64,000 bases of DNA, taken from assembly GCA_911728455.2 (NCBI GenBank), contig OU452228.1:6882001-6946000 (forward strand). The letters are read 5' to 3'. The notes below the pieces were generated by a model. It was not told the DNA's origin. It made no database searches and saw nothing but the letters and a program-made list of their open reading frames with translations. Origin of the DNA: Marthasterias glacialis. Its lineage: Eukaryota > Echinodermata > Asteroidea > Forcipulatida > Asteriidae. Below, in pieces: positions 1 through 10,529 of the stretch (position 1 is its first letter; each line of letters starts with the position of its first letter). The translations under genes were made by a program, and so were the position numbers.

Positions 1-1162
1 TTCACTGGATGAGGGCAAACAATCATTTCTTGAGACGAATTTAGAGATTCTCAATCAATTTCGTTTGTAAATGTCTACCTGAAATAAAATTTCCATTTGA
101 CTCCCGACTTCCGTGTCATTTGGAAAAGGATGCTCCCCGATATCAACCAAATGGCCATAAGATTCATTTGATTCCGCTGAACATTCACCTCGCGACTAAT
201 AAGCTCGTATCAATTCAAACATTCGTGACGTTTATACAATCTCGGGCAGAGCGTGCGGCAAGAGAGTGGCGAAGAATTTCCTCTAGTCAACTGACAATCT
301 TTTCTTGTCCTTCTTTTTAAACTCGTTTGCAAGTGCTTTCTGAACGTTCCTGATTCGCTAGGCCCCGTGGGTTCGTTGTACTGTATCGAACAGAACAGAA
401 AAATGCCGCTTGCAGAAACCGAAGAGGGGAAAAAATTGGAGCGTGGAAATGAAGAAATATTCAACTTTTTACAGATGTGGGAGAAATACTATTTGGGACT
501 AATATTATTTTGGGTTCACCTTACGCCTAATCACCGATGTGTGATCGAGACAAGTGACCCACCCTAGGGGAGGCTCGTTTGGGGGAGGCTCGTTTGGTGG
601 GGGGGGGGCTCGAGTCCTCTCCAAGGGCCTGCCGGTTAAAAAAAAACTTGTTTATTTTTCATAAAATGTCACATGAAAGGGGAATGGGAAAATTTTATCA
701 AAAAGGAGCGTTTAGGAGTTGGCACACCCCAAAAACTGTCCTAGAGTGTTTCATTTAGTATTTTACTACAGAGCCATCCCCAAGCCCCAAGCCCCAACCC
801 ACATCCGCTGAAGGAACAACTTCCGAAGATACTTTCTGGATGCGCTGCAGATAAGCACTATTATTATACTCGGTGCTTTCCAAGACTTGCGGGGAAATAA
901 TATCCACTTTGGATGTGGCTCCAACACCCACGACCTGGCCTTTAAGTCTCAACCGTAGACCACCGTGCCTGCCAGTGTTCTTCATCTCATACGCAGTCAT
1001 TTTATGAAATAAACAGATAGGTACTAAAAAAAGTTGTAACTGTGATCTTCGTTTGCGTGTGCTTTCTGAACGCTTTTGTTGCACATGGTTACATGGTTCG
1101 TGGTACATGTATTGTCAAAAAGAACGTAAAAATGGCGTCCGGCGTGCTCCACAAAGTAGCAA
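1..1162. other. Intergenic, no gene recognised
   Basis: There are short unconvincing reading frames on both strands, the longest 117 codons on the minus strand at 755-1108, none with a recognisable domain. A G-rich stretch lies at 570-610. I see no splice-bounded exon or RNA gene here. Confidence 0.5.
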
Positions 1163-1559
1163 TTTAAAGGCAAAGTATACCTTTGGTTTTTGGAACCGTA
1201 ATTTGCCTTAATGCTATATAGTTGTAGATATATGCCATAAAACTAACCTGTGTAAATTTCAGTTGAAAAGGTGGCAGCGTTTTTGAGATATCACCAAAAA
1301 TCTGGAGCGGTTGTGTTCACGCAGAAGAAGTATCCGTCATTGGAATACACATTCTGAGAAGCGTTACGGCCATAACGCTTCTCAGATTCAAATTTTTGGG
1401 GGATAAAAAGTGATGTATTTTTCCATAACTGCAGTACTTCGAAGTGAAACGTTTCTCAAAATGCATTATACTATCCAAAGCTGCTGTACTTTTTACCAAG
1501 TGAGTTATTATTGCCTAAAATTTTCAGAGTAATTACCAAACGTATACAGACCCTTTAAG
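1163..1559. mobile_element. MITE with TTTAAAGG-type inverted ends
   Basis: The ends are imperfect inverted repeats of about 30 bp: the left end starts TTTAAAGGCA and then TATACCTTTGG, and the reverse complement of the right end reads CTTAAAGGGTC and then TATACGTTTGG. In the middle is a perfect 14-bp hairpin (1353-1366 with 1373-1386, 6-base loop). Terminal repeats around a central palindrome with no open frame are typical of a non-autonomous DNA transposon. From memory, this layout resembles an abundant echinoderm MITE family. A related internal segment occurs on the other strand near 50420-50640. Confidence 0.65.
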
Positions 1560-2781
1560 GGAAATAGCCAATATGGATCTTATAATATGCATTTACGTCA
1601 TCACGCCGCCATCTTCAAGCAAAAACGACGACGAAACAATGGAAAACGCCCATCTGTGTCTGCGCAGCGCACAAGATGGGCCAATGAGCAGCCTTCTTTT
1701 GACCTCTAACCGAGGGCGTCCTACTTAAATGACGTCATTAGCATAAGGTCTGCCCAGAGAACATCGAGGCAACTAAGTGACTACGGATAGTCATGTGCTT
1801 ATTTAATTTGTATATAAGCCATTACATGTTATTCACATTTATTTTTCAGTCTTCCGCGCTTGATTTCATTTCAATATAAAAGTGCCTCGGGAGCTAATAG
1901 TGAATTAATTTACATAAAATGAAGAACTTGAATGGACAAATTGGCAAACATATACCGGTAACACACTAAACAATAATAGTAAAATAACAAATGAAAATAT
2001 ACTCAAGTACTTCATAAGCCTCATTCACATTTAATGCACAGTCAATTCATGTTGGAATTAATTGCCGATGAAATATAATGAATGAAGGAGGCAGCCAGAT
2101 CTAAACTCCCATGCGATTCGATGGCTGTGTATTCGATTGCACCGACTGGAAATATACAATTAACATTAAAGTCTGGAATACCTTAAAATGAACTTGGAAG
2201 ACAAGAAAGGTAATCAAATGTGCACGAACTAGAAACTAAATTTTACAAATATCTTAGGGAAACTCTAAATTGTTTTTTTTTAATTCCTTTTTTTAAGAAA
2301 ACAAATTACAATTACAAAAAAAAACCTGCGTTTATTTGAAAGCGTGTTCTAATGAAAATTAACACAATTTTGTTGAAATTGGCCAGGGAAAACCCAAGCC
2401 TACGGATGATACCCAAGCCTACATCCTTACGGACTGTAAAGGGGGGGGGGTAACCCTGTTTCAGCCCCAGGGACAGGTGGCAACGGCCCCTGTGGGAAAA
2501 AAACACTTGATTTGTAGCCCGCACCCCGAGTGGCTTACTGGCCTTGTGTGTCTCGCGACTTCCACCAATAAAAAATAAAAAATAAAAAGTGCAGTAAACT
2601 GATAATTATGAAATATGATTTTTCATATACAGTATGACAAAACGTTGGTGTATGAAATACAAGTTAGCTTGTTGTTTTCGATTTGCTCTCCCGTCAACAC
2701 TTTTTTTCCCCCCGGTTATAATTTCTTATGAAGAGAGGGTTTTTTTTTCTCTCTTCTTTTCATAATGTAATCCGACTCGAG
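1560..2781. other. Intergenic, repeat tail and low complexity
   Basis: No gene is recognised. Around 2515-2590 a higher-GC stretch ends in a repeated AATAAAA tail, which looks like the 3' end of a retroposed element. A homopolymer G run sits near 2440. 2700-2765 is a polypyrimidine-rich run just upstream of the exon candidate at 2782. Confidence 0.45.
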
Positions 2782-2909
2782 CAAGCGGCCTCGTATTTGA
2801 CTTAGATCACTCCCTGATACTCCGTGATCAGTTTATCTGGCAAGTTAAATCCACCTCCAATGAAACCCTAGCCAGGGAAACACCCCACAAGAGATGCACG
2901 GCCGACGCG
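2782..2909 (+). CDS. Candidate internal exon, function unknown
   Basis: This 128-nt stretch is open in one frame for 42 codons. It is bounded by an AG after a strong pyrimidine tract and by a consensus-like donor (GCG then GTGAGT). The translation contains LILRDQFIWQV and later NETLARETPHKRC. The first part loosely recalls the LRDxFxW pattern of SNF5/INI1 repeats, but that is only a resemblance. No partner exon with a matching phase was identified. Open frames of this length with a chance donor are expected occasionally in 64 kb, so this remains a hypothesis. Confidence 0.22.
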
Positions 2910-3294
2910 GTGAGTTTAAGCACTCTTGACTGTTTGGATCGGGGGAACTCATCTGCATGCGATCTGTCACCGTGATCAGGCTCGGGATCAAAATTGATTT
3001 ATTTCATCCCAGAATGGAGTCGTCCTCTAATTCGGGCCCCCCCTCAAAGTACATTCATGTTTAATGCGTAGGGAGCCGTATACAGATGGAATTAATTAGG
3101 CGTTGTCGGTGCCCATACATCTGGGTGATCTATTTTATGCGGGGCTGAACTACAGACTGCTTAACCATGACCGTTCTTTGGATGATTGTCCCCCCACGCA
3201 CGGTTTACTCACATGTCAACTCTAATCGTACTTGATAACCCGTGAATCGATGGAGATACCGAGACCCGATAGCATGCGACAGTTTTTTTTTCTG

Positions 3295-3325
<31 letters not shown>

Positions 3326-6300
3326 CTTGGCTGACGTACGTCGCCGGTCGATCAGGCAGGGTCAAAAGCAAACAAATAGAAGTGAAGAGAGAGAGAGAAA
3401 AAGCAGCAGCTAAACTGAGCAAAGCTGCATGGGTTTGTACCTCGACTGGAAACATCAATATTGACGTATGTAGATGCACCCAATTTTTTGATCATCAGGA
3501 ACCAGACCTAAAACGCCGTCGCTTAAAGGCGCGATAAGCCCAATTGGCGTCGAATGTTGTGAAACGAGTACATTTTTATGTACGCCCGTGGACGGGGGAT
3601 CGGACACACAATTCAATATCCCGTTTTCTGTCAGCAATGCAGGGTGCATTGCCTACCCCCATCCCCCACCCAAGGCAAACCACAACCCAAGTTTTCTTGG
3701 ATTTACTTAAGTCCCACATTAAACGGACGTTGCAAGCGTCGTACAAGAGTTATCCCCATCCCACCGCTGGTTTATACAAATGTGACATGGACGGCCTGCC
3801 AATGACAAACGTTCACATAACGTTGCAATCCAACGAAGAAGCGATCACCTTTAACTTCAGGACAATTACCTGTCAATCTGCGTCCCTATTAACGGGGCAC
3901 AAAAACTTGCCATTTTGGTATCTGTATTTCCTGTTTCCTGAAAACGCTACAGTTGATTTATGGTTATTAGAATGCATCTGACATATCATTTGAAGAACAT
4001 TCCGACAGAAAGACGCTGTCCGTTGTATCAAGGGTAAATAATATTAAAGGTGAAAATGAAACGGATAACTAGTGAGGACACGTGGGCCGCTGCGTCGGAG
4101 CGTTTCACCAATCTGCAGGGCTCACGCTTAGCACTAGCCCGGCGTACAATAGTAAAAACTGTTATGGGCTAGTAAACACCATTTCTCAACTTGCCCTGTG
4201 GGCAACTAAAAACTGTGCAACTTACTTGTATATAAAGCTCATACTTCTTCCTTTTCAGATTTGAATAATACATTTTAGAAATGTGTTAATTTATTTTTGA
4301 GTGTGTGAATGTTCTTTCATTTGAACCCGCTAAACTGGTTGTGATCGCTACCATTAGTATCAGGAAGATACATTTATGACAATACATGTTTAGAATTTGG
4401 GCAACGAAAAACTTCCTGGGGGCAAGTAAAATGCACAGATAACTAGCCCCTTGGGCTACTTTACAAAAAAATTAAGCGCAAGGCCTGATCTGTTATCTCG
4501 TGTTACTCTGAATGGGTCGACGGGACCATTTTGTAATCCGCCCGGCCCAACACGTAAACTGGGTTTTTACTGCCACGTCTGAATGCGTTTTTTTTTCCCT
4601 GCAGAGATGTGTGTAAAAACATACACCCTGTCCGGCAGCCGTAGCCAATGTTCTAGCAACTCAAAGTTTTCCGATCTTGGCAGGAATGTATGGCTTGTAA
4701 CACTGTAATATACATTTTTTTTATATATATATAAACAAACCGCGCAGGTTGGCATGGACGGCCTAACTTAAGCAAAGCATTCATTCTCGTTGACAGACGT
4801 TGTGACCAAATTAAACATTTATGCAAACTGTTTTATTAACAGAAAATACATCCCATATAGTGGTTGGTTTGTTTCCAACAAATTGAACGCAATTTTTGAA
4901 TATTTGTGTCACGTTTTTACAAACTATGATTATCTGTTGTACTCTGCATTGAGGGCTCCCCGTAGTTTCTCAAACCTTGGTTAGCTGTGACGTTGCAAAA
5001 GAAAGGTCTACTTAGATCACACTAGCATCCGGCTCATGATGTAATCTTATTTTCTATGTTATGAATTTGAAGAGAAAAGCATATTTCGAAATGTGCATGA
5101 TTGCTTTCGTCTTTGACAAAAACTGGGTTAAAATGACGGAGCATCAAACACTTTCGTCTAGAATCTAAATTGCCACATACATAAAATACTTCTGCAAAAT
5201 AATCCATACGGTTTTTCGAACGTGGTAAAACTTTCATTGGTTATTTTTTTTTTATATGTATAGGCCTATATATATATATATCTGACTTAAGGCCTGATTA
5301 CTCAACTTGACAAGACAAGGCCATTTTGATTTTAAAGTCTGTAGCATTATTTTGCAAGGGAATCGGGGCAGAAACTGATGCAAGAGGCGTCTTGGCCTCC
5401 GTGTAATTCCAGGATTTCGTTCCAGAAAAAAAAGACAACAAAACCCAACTGGCTGGTAATGATTGAAGTCTTCCGAGACTGATGTAAAAGCATCGTTTTG
5501 GCCTCACTTCAAAACCAAGACCCCTGCAGCGAGCTCTTTCTTTATCCATTAAAAACCATCATGCCATCCTGAGAAAATCTCAATTACGGCGTCGTCAAAA
5601 GGGAGACTTTGTTTTACTCCAAACCGTCCCCCCCCCCCCGTGGGGAAGGTGAGTTAAAAGCACAACTGATCATGCTCATGTATTCACCGGTGTATCTTTC
5701 CAGCACGTTCCCTTAATTGCTTTCTCCCACCGGCAGAATCCCATGATTTTGAAGACACCCTGGCTACGCCCACACGGGGCCCCGGACACTGTGTAGTCTG
5801 GTGCATGTCATGATCTGATTACGGGATGGGTAGCTTTTGCTTACACCTGGTGCAGCCTATGGGGCGATACGGCTAATGATCCGGATCACGCCGGAGCGTG
5901 TGTGTAAAGGATCCGCGTTCGTGCACAGCCTTTAATCTAACAAGGGCTAGGATTCCCAATCGATCCGGCAGAAAAGTGCACTGAATCGAAACACCTTTGT
6001 GTGACGCTGCAACAGCGCTCGCCGTGTGGTGAACACGCCCAAGGTTTATTAAAGCGCAGGCTGCCCCAGTCAATTAACCCAATATCAAGGGGGCAAAATG
6101 TGTAAGCGCTGCCGTTAACATTACACTGTTGCCGTGTGCCTCACAATCCGGCCAGACTGCATCCTAGCACGGCTCCCGCGGCAGACGGCTCCATTCCATG
6201 CATTGTTGTAGAACGAAAATATCAAGTGCAAACCCGGTAAAAGCAATAAACTTTCACATTTAATAACATCAGATCCCCCGAGTCCATTGATTGAATCCCA

Positions 6301-6573
6301 ACCGAGCTATTATTAACTCTTGCAAATAAACTCAGCCGTACATTGGTTTCACCGGGATCTCCTTGGCTCATATTCATTAAAAATGAAAACTCCGCATAAG
6401 CGCCGAGACAAAGATGATCCACTTTGTTCACTCTAATGTTTTAAAAAGGGGCCATAAAAAAGGTATACATTTCCTACATCTAAAGAACCGCGCAGAATTA
6501 AAATATTTGCCGACATAAACATAAAAATGGTCGCTCAAGACACTTCCCGTTGTAAAAATCGCTGAAGAAATGG
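2910..6573. other. Intergenic, no convincing gene
   Basis: Contains a poly-T run at 3300-3322, an unassigned 145-codon plus-strand frame at 3544-3981 that opens with TTG rather than ATG, AT microsatellites at about 4720-4732 and 5268-5280, and a poly-C run at 5628-5640. 5650-6450 is relatively GC-rich, without a long frame or a recognisable repeat. Nothing else could be named. Confidence 0.45.
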
Positions 6574-6578
6574 CCAAT
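6574..6578 (+). promoter_or_regulatory. CCAAT box upstream of RING-NHL gene
   Basis: A CCAAT pentamer followed by CA lies about 150 bp upstream of the TATA box at 6727. The spacing is somewhat longer than typical, so the assignment is tentative. Confidence 0.3.
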
Positions 6579-6726
6579 CAAAACAATGGAGTTACGATGG
6601 TTTGAAGTTCTCGTTGATCGCTTCTAAGTGGTTTTGTGCCAGTGTGACGAGAGAGCAATTCGGCACAAACCAAATGATGCTGCTTGATGAGGTTACTGCA
6701 ACGCTCGGTTGGAATTTATGGGAGAC

Positions 6727-6734
6727 TATAAAAA
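6727..6734 (+). promoter_or_regulatory. TATA box of RING-NHL gene
   Basis: The sequence TATAAAAA followed by GG matches the canonical TATA element. Transcription would be expected to start about 30 bp downstream, near 6758, giving a leader of roughly 50 nt before the ATG at 6812. This supports a compact gene with no intron between promoter and coding region. Confidence 0.55.
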
Positions 6735-6811
6735 GGTGTTTAGAGATTTTAACAGAAAAATATTGATTTAGTAGTTTGTTTTACTTTTGTTCACTGTATA
6801 GGGGCGCAACG

Positions 6812-7957
6812 ATGACTACTTGCAGTGCATTGGAGCTGTCAACGGAGCTTCGAGAAGTCTTCTTGACGTGTGCATTGTGCCTAGGACGCTACCTAAAGCC
6901 CAAACAGCTGCCATGTCAACACACCTTCTGCTCCAGGTGTCTCTTCAAGTGGTACAACGCTCGCCCCATCCGGGGAAAGAGCCTCCAATGTCCAGTTTGC
7001 AGGGATTCTGTTCCGGTTCCAGCAGGTGGAATCCAGACTTTACCAGACAGCATGCTCGTGGTATCGATCATGGAATACTTGGATCGAAAGGTTGAGACCA
7101 ATAACTCGGTTTCGTCGATACTTGTGGGACTTGTCCACCAGTTTGGGGTGAAAGGAAACGCAGAGGGACAGTTGTATAAACCCCTTGGCGTGTCTGTAAG
7201 TATCGACACTGAGCAGGTATTCGTTGCAGACTGCAAGAACCGAATCCAGGTGTTCGACATGGATGGGAAGTTCCTCCGTAAACTCACAGTGAAGAACTTG
7301 AGCAAAAAGTTCACTCCGACGTTTGTGAACATCACACGGCATTTAAGCATGGACGCAAGCGAGAGACTGGTTATCTCGGATATAAACAACAAACAGGTAC
7401 TGGTATGCGATTTCCAGGGCAGGGTGCTACGACAAGTCGGGAAACACGACCTTGGTATGCCGGGTGGTGCTGCCGTGACGAGCGATGGCCACATCCATGT
7501 AGTGGACGTCTACGCGCGTATTGTGCGGACCTACGACCGCTACGGCACCCCACTCCGGCTACTCGGACGCTATGGGACAGCAGAAAACGCGTTCCGACAC
7601 CCCAAACACATCGCCGTCACCAAGAACGACGACATCGTGGTGACGGACACCACAAACCACACCGTCCATGTCTTCGAAATGTCCGGCAGGCTGGAGCGCG
7701 CGTTCGGCGTCCGCGGGAAACTGGACGGGGAGTTCCGCTCGCCGAACGGCCTGACGGTGGACAGAGAAGGTCATATCATGGTAGCAGACGTTGGTAACCA
7801 CAGCCTGCTCATGTTTGACATCAACGGCCAGTTCATTCGTCGAATTGATGACCCCATCGATGATCTTCGGCATCCAGAGAGCATAGCCATTGCTGGGGAC
7901 GGCAAAATTGCTGTAGCGGATGCCGGGAACCACTGCATCAAGTTCTTCTCCTTTTAA
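6812..7957 (+). CDS. RING-finger/NHL-repeat protein, probable E3 ubiquitin ligase (malin-like architecture)
   Basis: This uninterrupted frame encodes 381 residues. Residues 20-63 form a C3HC4 RING (Cys20, Cys23, Cys35, His37, Cys40, Cys43, Cys60, Cys63), the zinc-binding domain that recruits E2 enzymes. From about residue 107 to the C-terminus there are about six NHL blades, each with the usual pattern of hydrophobic strand, V-x-D, N/H and V-x-x-F/Y; these would form a beta-propeller that binds substrate. There is no B-box or coiled coil, so it is not a full TRIM protein. RING plus six NHL blades in an uninterrupted frame of about 390 codons matches malin (NHLRC1), which targets glycogen-metabolism proteins in vertebrates; orthology is not shown. 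The frame extends upstream of 6812 without an ATG. ATG 6812 has A at -3 and follows the TATA box. An alternative is an acceptor AG at 6800-6801 marking a 5'-UTR intron. Confidence 0.93.
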   Translation: MTTCSALELSTELREVFLTCALCLGRYLKPKQLPCQHTFCSRCLFKWYNARPIRGKSLQCPVCRDSVPVPAGGIQTLPDSMLVVSIMEYLDRKVETNNSVSSILVGLVHQFGVKGNAEGQLYKPLGVSVSIDTEQVFVADCKNRIQVFDMDGKFLRKLTVKNLSKKFTPTFVNITRHLSMDASERLVISDINNKQVLVCDFQGRVLRQVGKHDLGMPGGAAVTSDGHIHVVDVYARIVRTYDRYGTPLRLLGRYGTAENAFRHPKHIAVTKNDDIVVTDTTNHTVHVFEMSGRLERAFGVRGKLDGEFRSPNGLTVDREGHIMVADVGNHSLLMFDINGQFIRRIDDPIDDLRHPESIAIAGDGKIAVADAGNHCIKFFSF

Positions 7958-8024
7958 CATTTGGCGCACTGCAGGCTGATAAATTACCACTGCTTAAATC
8001 CTTACACTTGGCAACCGCATGTAC

Positions 8025-8030
8025 ATTAAA
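8025..8030 (+). terminator. Possible polyadenylation signal of RING-NHL gene
   Basis: An ATTAAA hexamer lies 68 bp after the stop codon. It is the commonest variant of AATAAA and is well placed for a short 3' UTR. Confidence 0.4.
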
Positions 8031-10029
8031 ACATAGACCATGTGCCATTTTGTTCCCATCTAATCCGCCACCCATTGGAATCTTCCCGGTGGTATGCGCA
8101 TAGTTCTTGTTTTGCATAATTTGGTTAAGAAGTGAGTTCAAAGGTCGCGTAATTCACAGGCAATCTGACTCATAACATCACTCATAATCCAAACTTATCT
8201 AAAATACGACAGGTGCACATCCGCCGGGCAGATTGTTTTTGGTTTCGCCGTGACGTCAGAGGGCCCATCGTATACGTTCATAATTCTTCACTGCATTTTT
8301 GAACGTTGGATAAAGTTCCCCCTTCACTGACGCAGATAGCCACGCTGAAGCGCTTGTTTATATTTAGCACCACGAGCTTCCAAGTTCTTAAGAAAATTCC
8401 GGCCGGGATTGGTACTCCGTTGCAAATTATAGACCTTTCATTTCAATTCAACCACTGACCGTGCACCCTGACGAGAGGCCAACATTATTTGCAACAGCGA
8501 GTTCCACTCAGTGCGTTAAGCTGATGAAGTATCGCACCGGGGATTGCGTTCGCAACACGAATCTCACTCCCGTCAATGTTAGGATTAAATGAAGCAGATG
8601 GTCTGGAGTTTACGCTTGCAATTTTCTTCGAGCTTTGACGGCTATTACGCGTTGGAGGAGATTTACGCGGGGCACACCATAATGCGGGTTTTTTTTTCCC
8701 GTGAATGTTCAGCTGTCGTGTCTGTGTAGTTTGTGATGCATTTATGAGATTGTTGTGTTCTGTACCGTCAACACATTTTGGGTTTCTGCAGCGGGGGACA
8801 TTAGTAGAGGATCTGGACGGCTGCGCTTCCCAAATCATGTGCCGGGCATTTCATGCTGACCAGAATGTTAGCTATTCTAAACTTTCTGTACTGTTTCCCT
8901 AATGGGTCGTCTGATATTTATTGCAAGGGATTAGAGCTAAAAGCCAGGGATTTGAAGCAAGTCATTGACGGGGATGACTACGATAAATCATTGCTCGTCA
9001 ATGTATAATTATCATAGTATTAATTTGTTTTAATAATAACTAGACCTATACTCCATGTTATTCATTTATTGGTTAATTGCATTATGAATAATTGACTTTG
9101 GAGATAAACAAATTCACTTTATCTGCCTTTGCCAATCAGGTTTTGGTTTATAAACACAGGTTAGAATTGGTAATTTGACGGTTGGGTAATTAGTCTTGGA
9201 ACGAGACGTTAAGATACTTCCAAATGTTTATAAACATAAACGGGAGATTTTGTCGAAAGGAGGAGCACAAATACAAAGCGCCCTCTATTGAGATAAGATC
9301 GCCTTTTGAAAACAGAAAACGCTTGATGTCAACGCACATAATTTTAAATGTTGAAGTATTGTTTGAGGGAAATTGTGGTTTTTTCAAGAAATCCTTATGA
9401 GATAGCATAACTCATCTCTCTATTCTATTTTGTTTACAACAACTTCATTTAAGAAATCATGGTTTTAATTTAATTTAATTTCACATTGTTTTCCTGGGGG
9501 GGGGCGCAAATCACTGCTTAATTTTTCTTCTCACTTTACACGAAAATTACATTCAACACATCCACGTTTTGCCGATAAAAACAGGTGATAGTTACAGCTA
9601 GAAAAACCTGTTATGGCTTCAAAGCGTGTACCTGTCTTTGAACAAGTTCGTAGTTTGTTTTAATAAACAAACCCATCAATCATAATTCAACTGTAGTATT
9701 CTCCGCACACTTGAATCATTAGCGCCAGTATTCGTATGGTTCAGTAGCGCGTGTCTCTAAATAGAGCTTCGATCATTCTGAGAGAGAGAGAAATTAATAA
9801 ATCTTCGCAGATTTTGTATTTTGATTTGATGTATTTTAAATTGTTTATCATGTGTTGTTTATACGATCTGGGTAGTTTCTATCTTGGAAAACCCTCACTT
9901 GGTAAAGTTTTGTTAGCAAACTGCTTTATTCGTGATAGAGTGTGGCGGAGTGATTTTCTGGCAAATTTGGTAAATCTGAATTTTCACAAAATGGACACTT
10001 TCACCACGTGAAGGGTTTCCCACGGATCG
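8031..10029. other. Intergenic, no gene recognised
   Basis: A 117-codon ATG-initiated minus-strand frame at 8485-8838 has no recognisable domain and no splice or promoter support. AT-rich unique sequence follows. An exact AGAGGGCGC motif is present on the minus strand at 9279-9287. A G run sits near 9497. Confidence 0.45.
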
Positions 10030-10400
10030 AGTTATAGTCTCGGGGCATCGAACTCAAGGTTCTGGTGGCGGAAGCATTGGAGTGAGGGTTCGAATCCCAG
10101 TCGCAACATGGGTGTCCTTGAACAAGACACTTAATTTGTAACATTTGCTTCTCATCACCCAGGAGTAAAAGCGAGGGTAGAGATTGTTGGTTTGAATTAC
10201 TAGCAACCTGTGCGCCCATTTGGCTGCGCCGGTGCTGCAATACTCCTAAGGAGTTGAGATGGTTTCAGATAAGCTTAGGGCCCATTAAACAGGGGTAAAC
10301 AATAGTTTAAAGCTATCTTAGAGAGCCACTTGGCATAATAAATACACATTGTTATTATTACTGCTGTTGTTATTGTTGTTGTTGTTGTTGTTGTTGCCAA
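10030..10400 (+). mobile_element. tRNA-derived SINE
   Basis: An internal B-box GGGTTCGAATCCC lies at 10086-10098, in a tRNA-like head with degenerate A-box context. Next comes the common invertebrate SINE core reading GTGTCCTTGAACAAGACAC. The 3' end runs into a TTA/TTG microsatellite at about 10350-10396, typical of a retroposed tail. It encodes no protein and would be transcribed by RNA polymerase III if active. Confidence 0.75.
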
Positions 10401-10433
10401 TCTTCGTTATGGCAACACCAAAATCAGTCTTCA

Positions 10434-10529
10434 CATGAATATTCATGCATATTACATGAATATTCATGCATATTGCATGAATATTCATGCATATTGCATG
10501 AATATTCATGCATGCATGAATATTCATAG
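10434..10529. repeat. Short tandem array of GAATATTC/ATGCATAT palindromes
   Basis: A unit of about 21 bp is repeated roughly four to five times. Each unit contains the palindrome TGAATATTCA followed by ATGCATATT. The spacing GAAnnTTC matches the inverted half-site arrangement of heat-shock elements, and ATGCATAT resembles an octamer-type site. It directly follows the SINE tail, so it may have arisen by slippage in palindromic AT-rich DNA. Confidence 0.8.

Noticed and set aside
3544-3981. 145-codon plus-strand frame containing GLYKCDMDGLP, which looks slightly Ig-like
   Set aside because: It opens with TTG, has no promoter or splice support, and one frame of this length is expected by chance in 64 kb.
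6916-7990. Long antisense frames across the RING-NHL gene
   Set aside because: Shadow frames of a GC-richer coding region.
8485-8838. 117-codon minus-strand frame downstream of the RING-NHL gene
   Set aside because: No domain, no splice or polyadenylation support.
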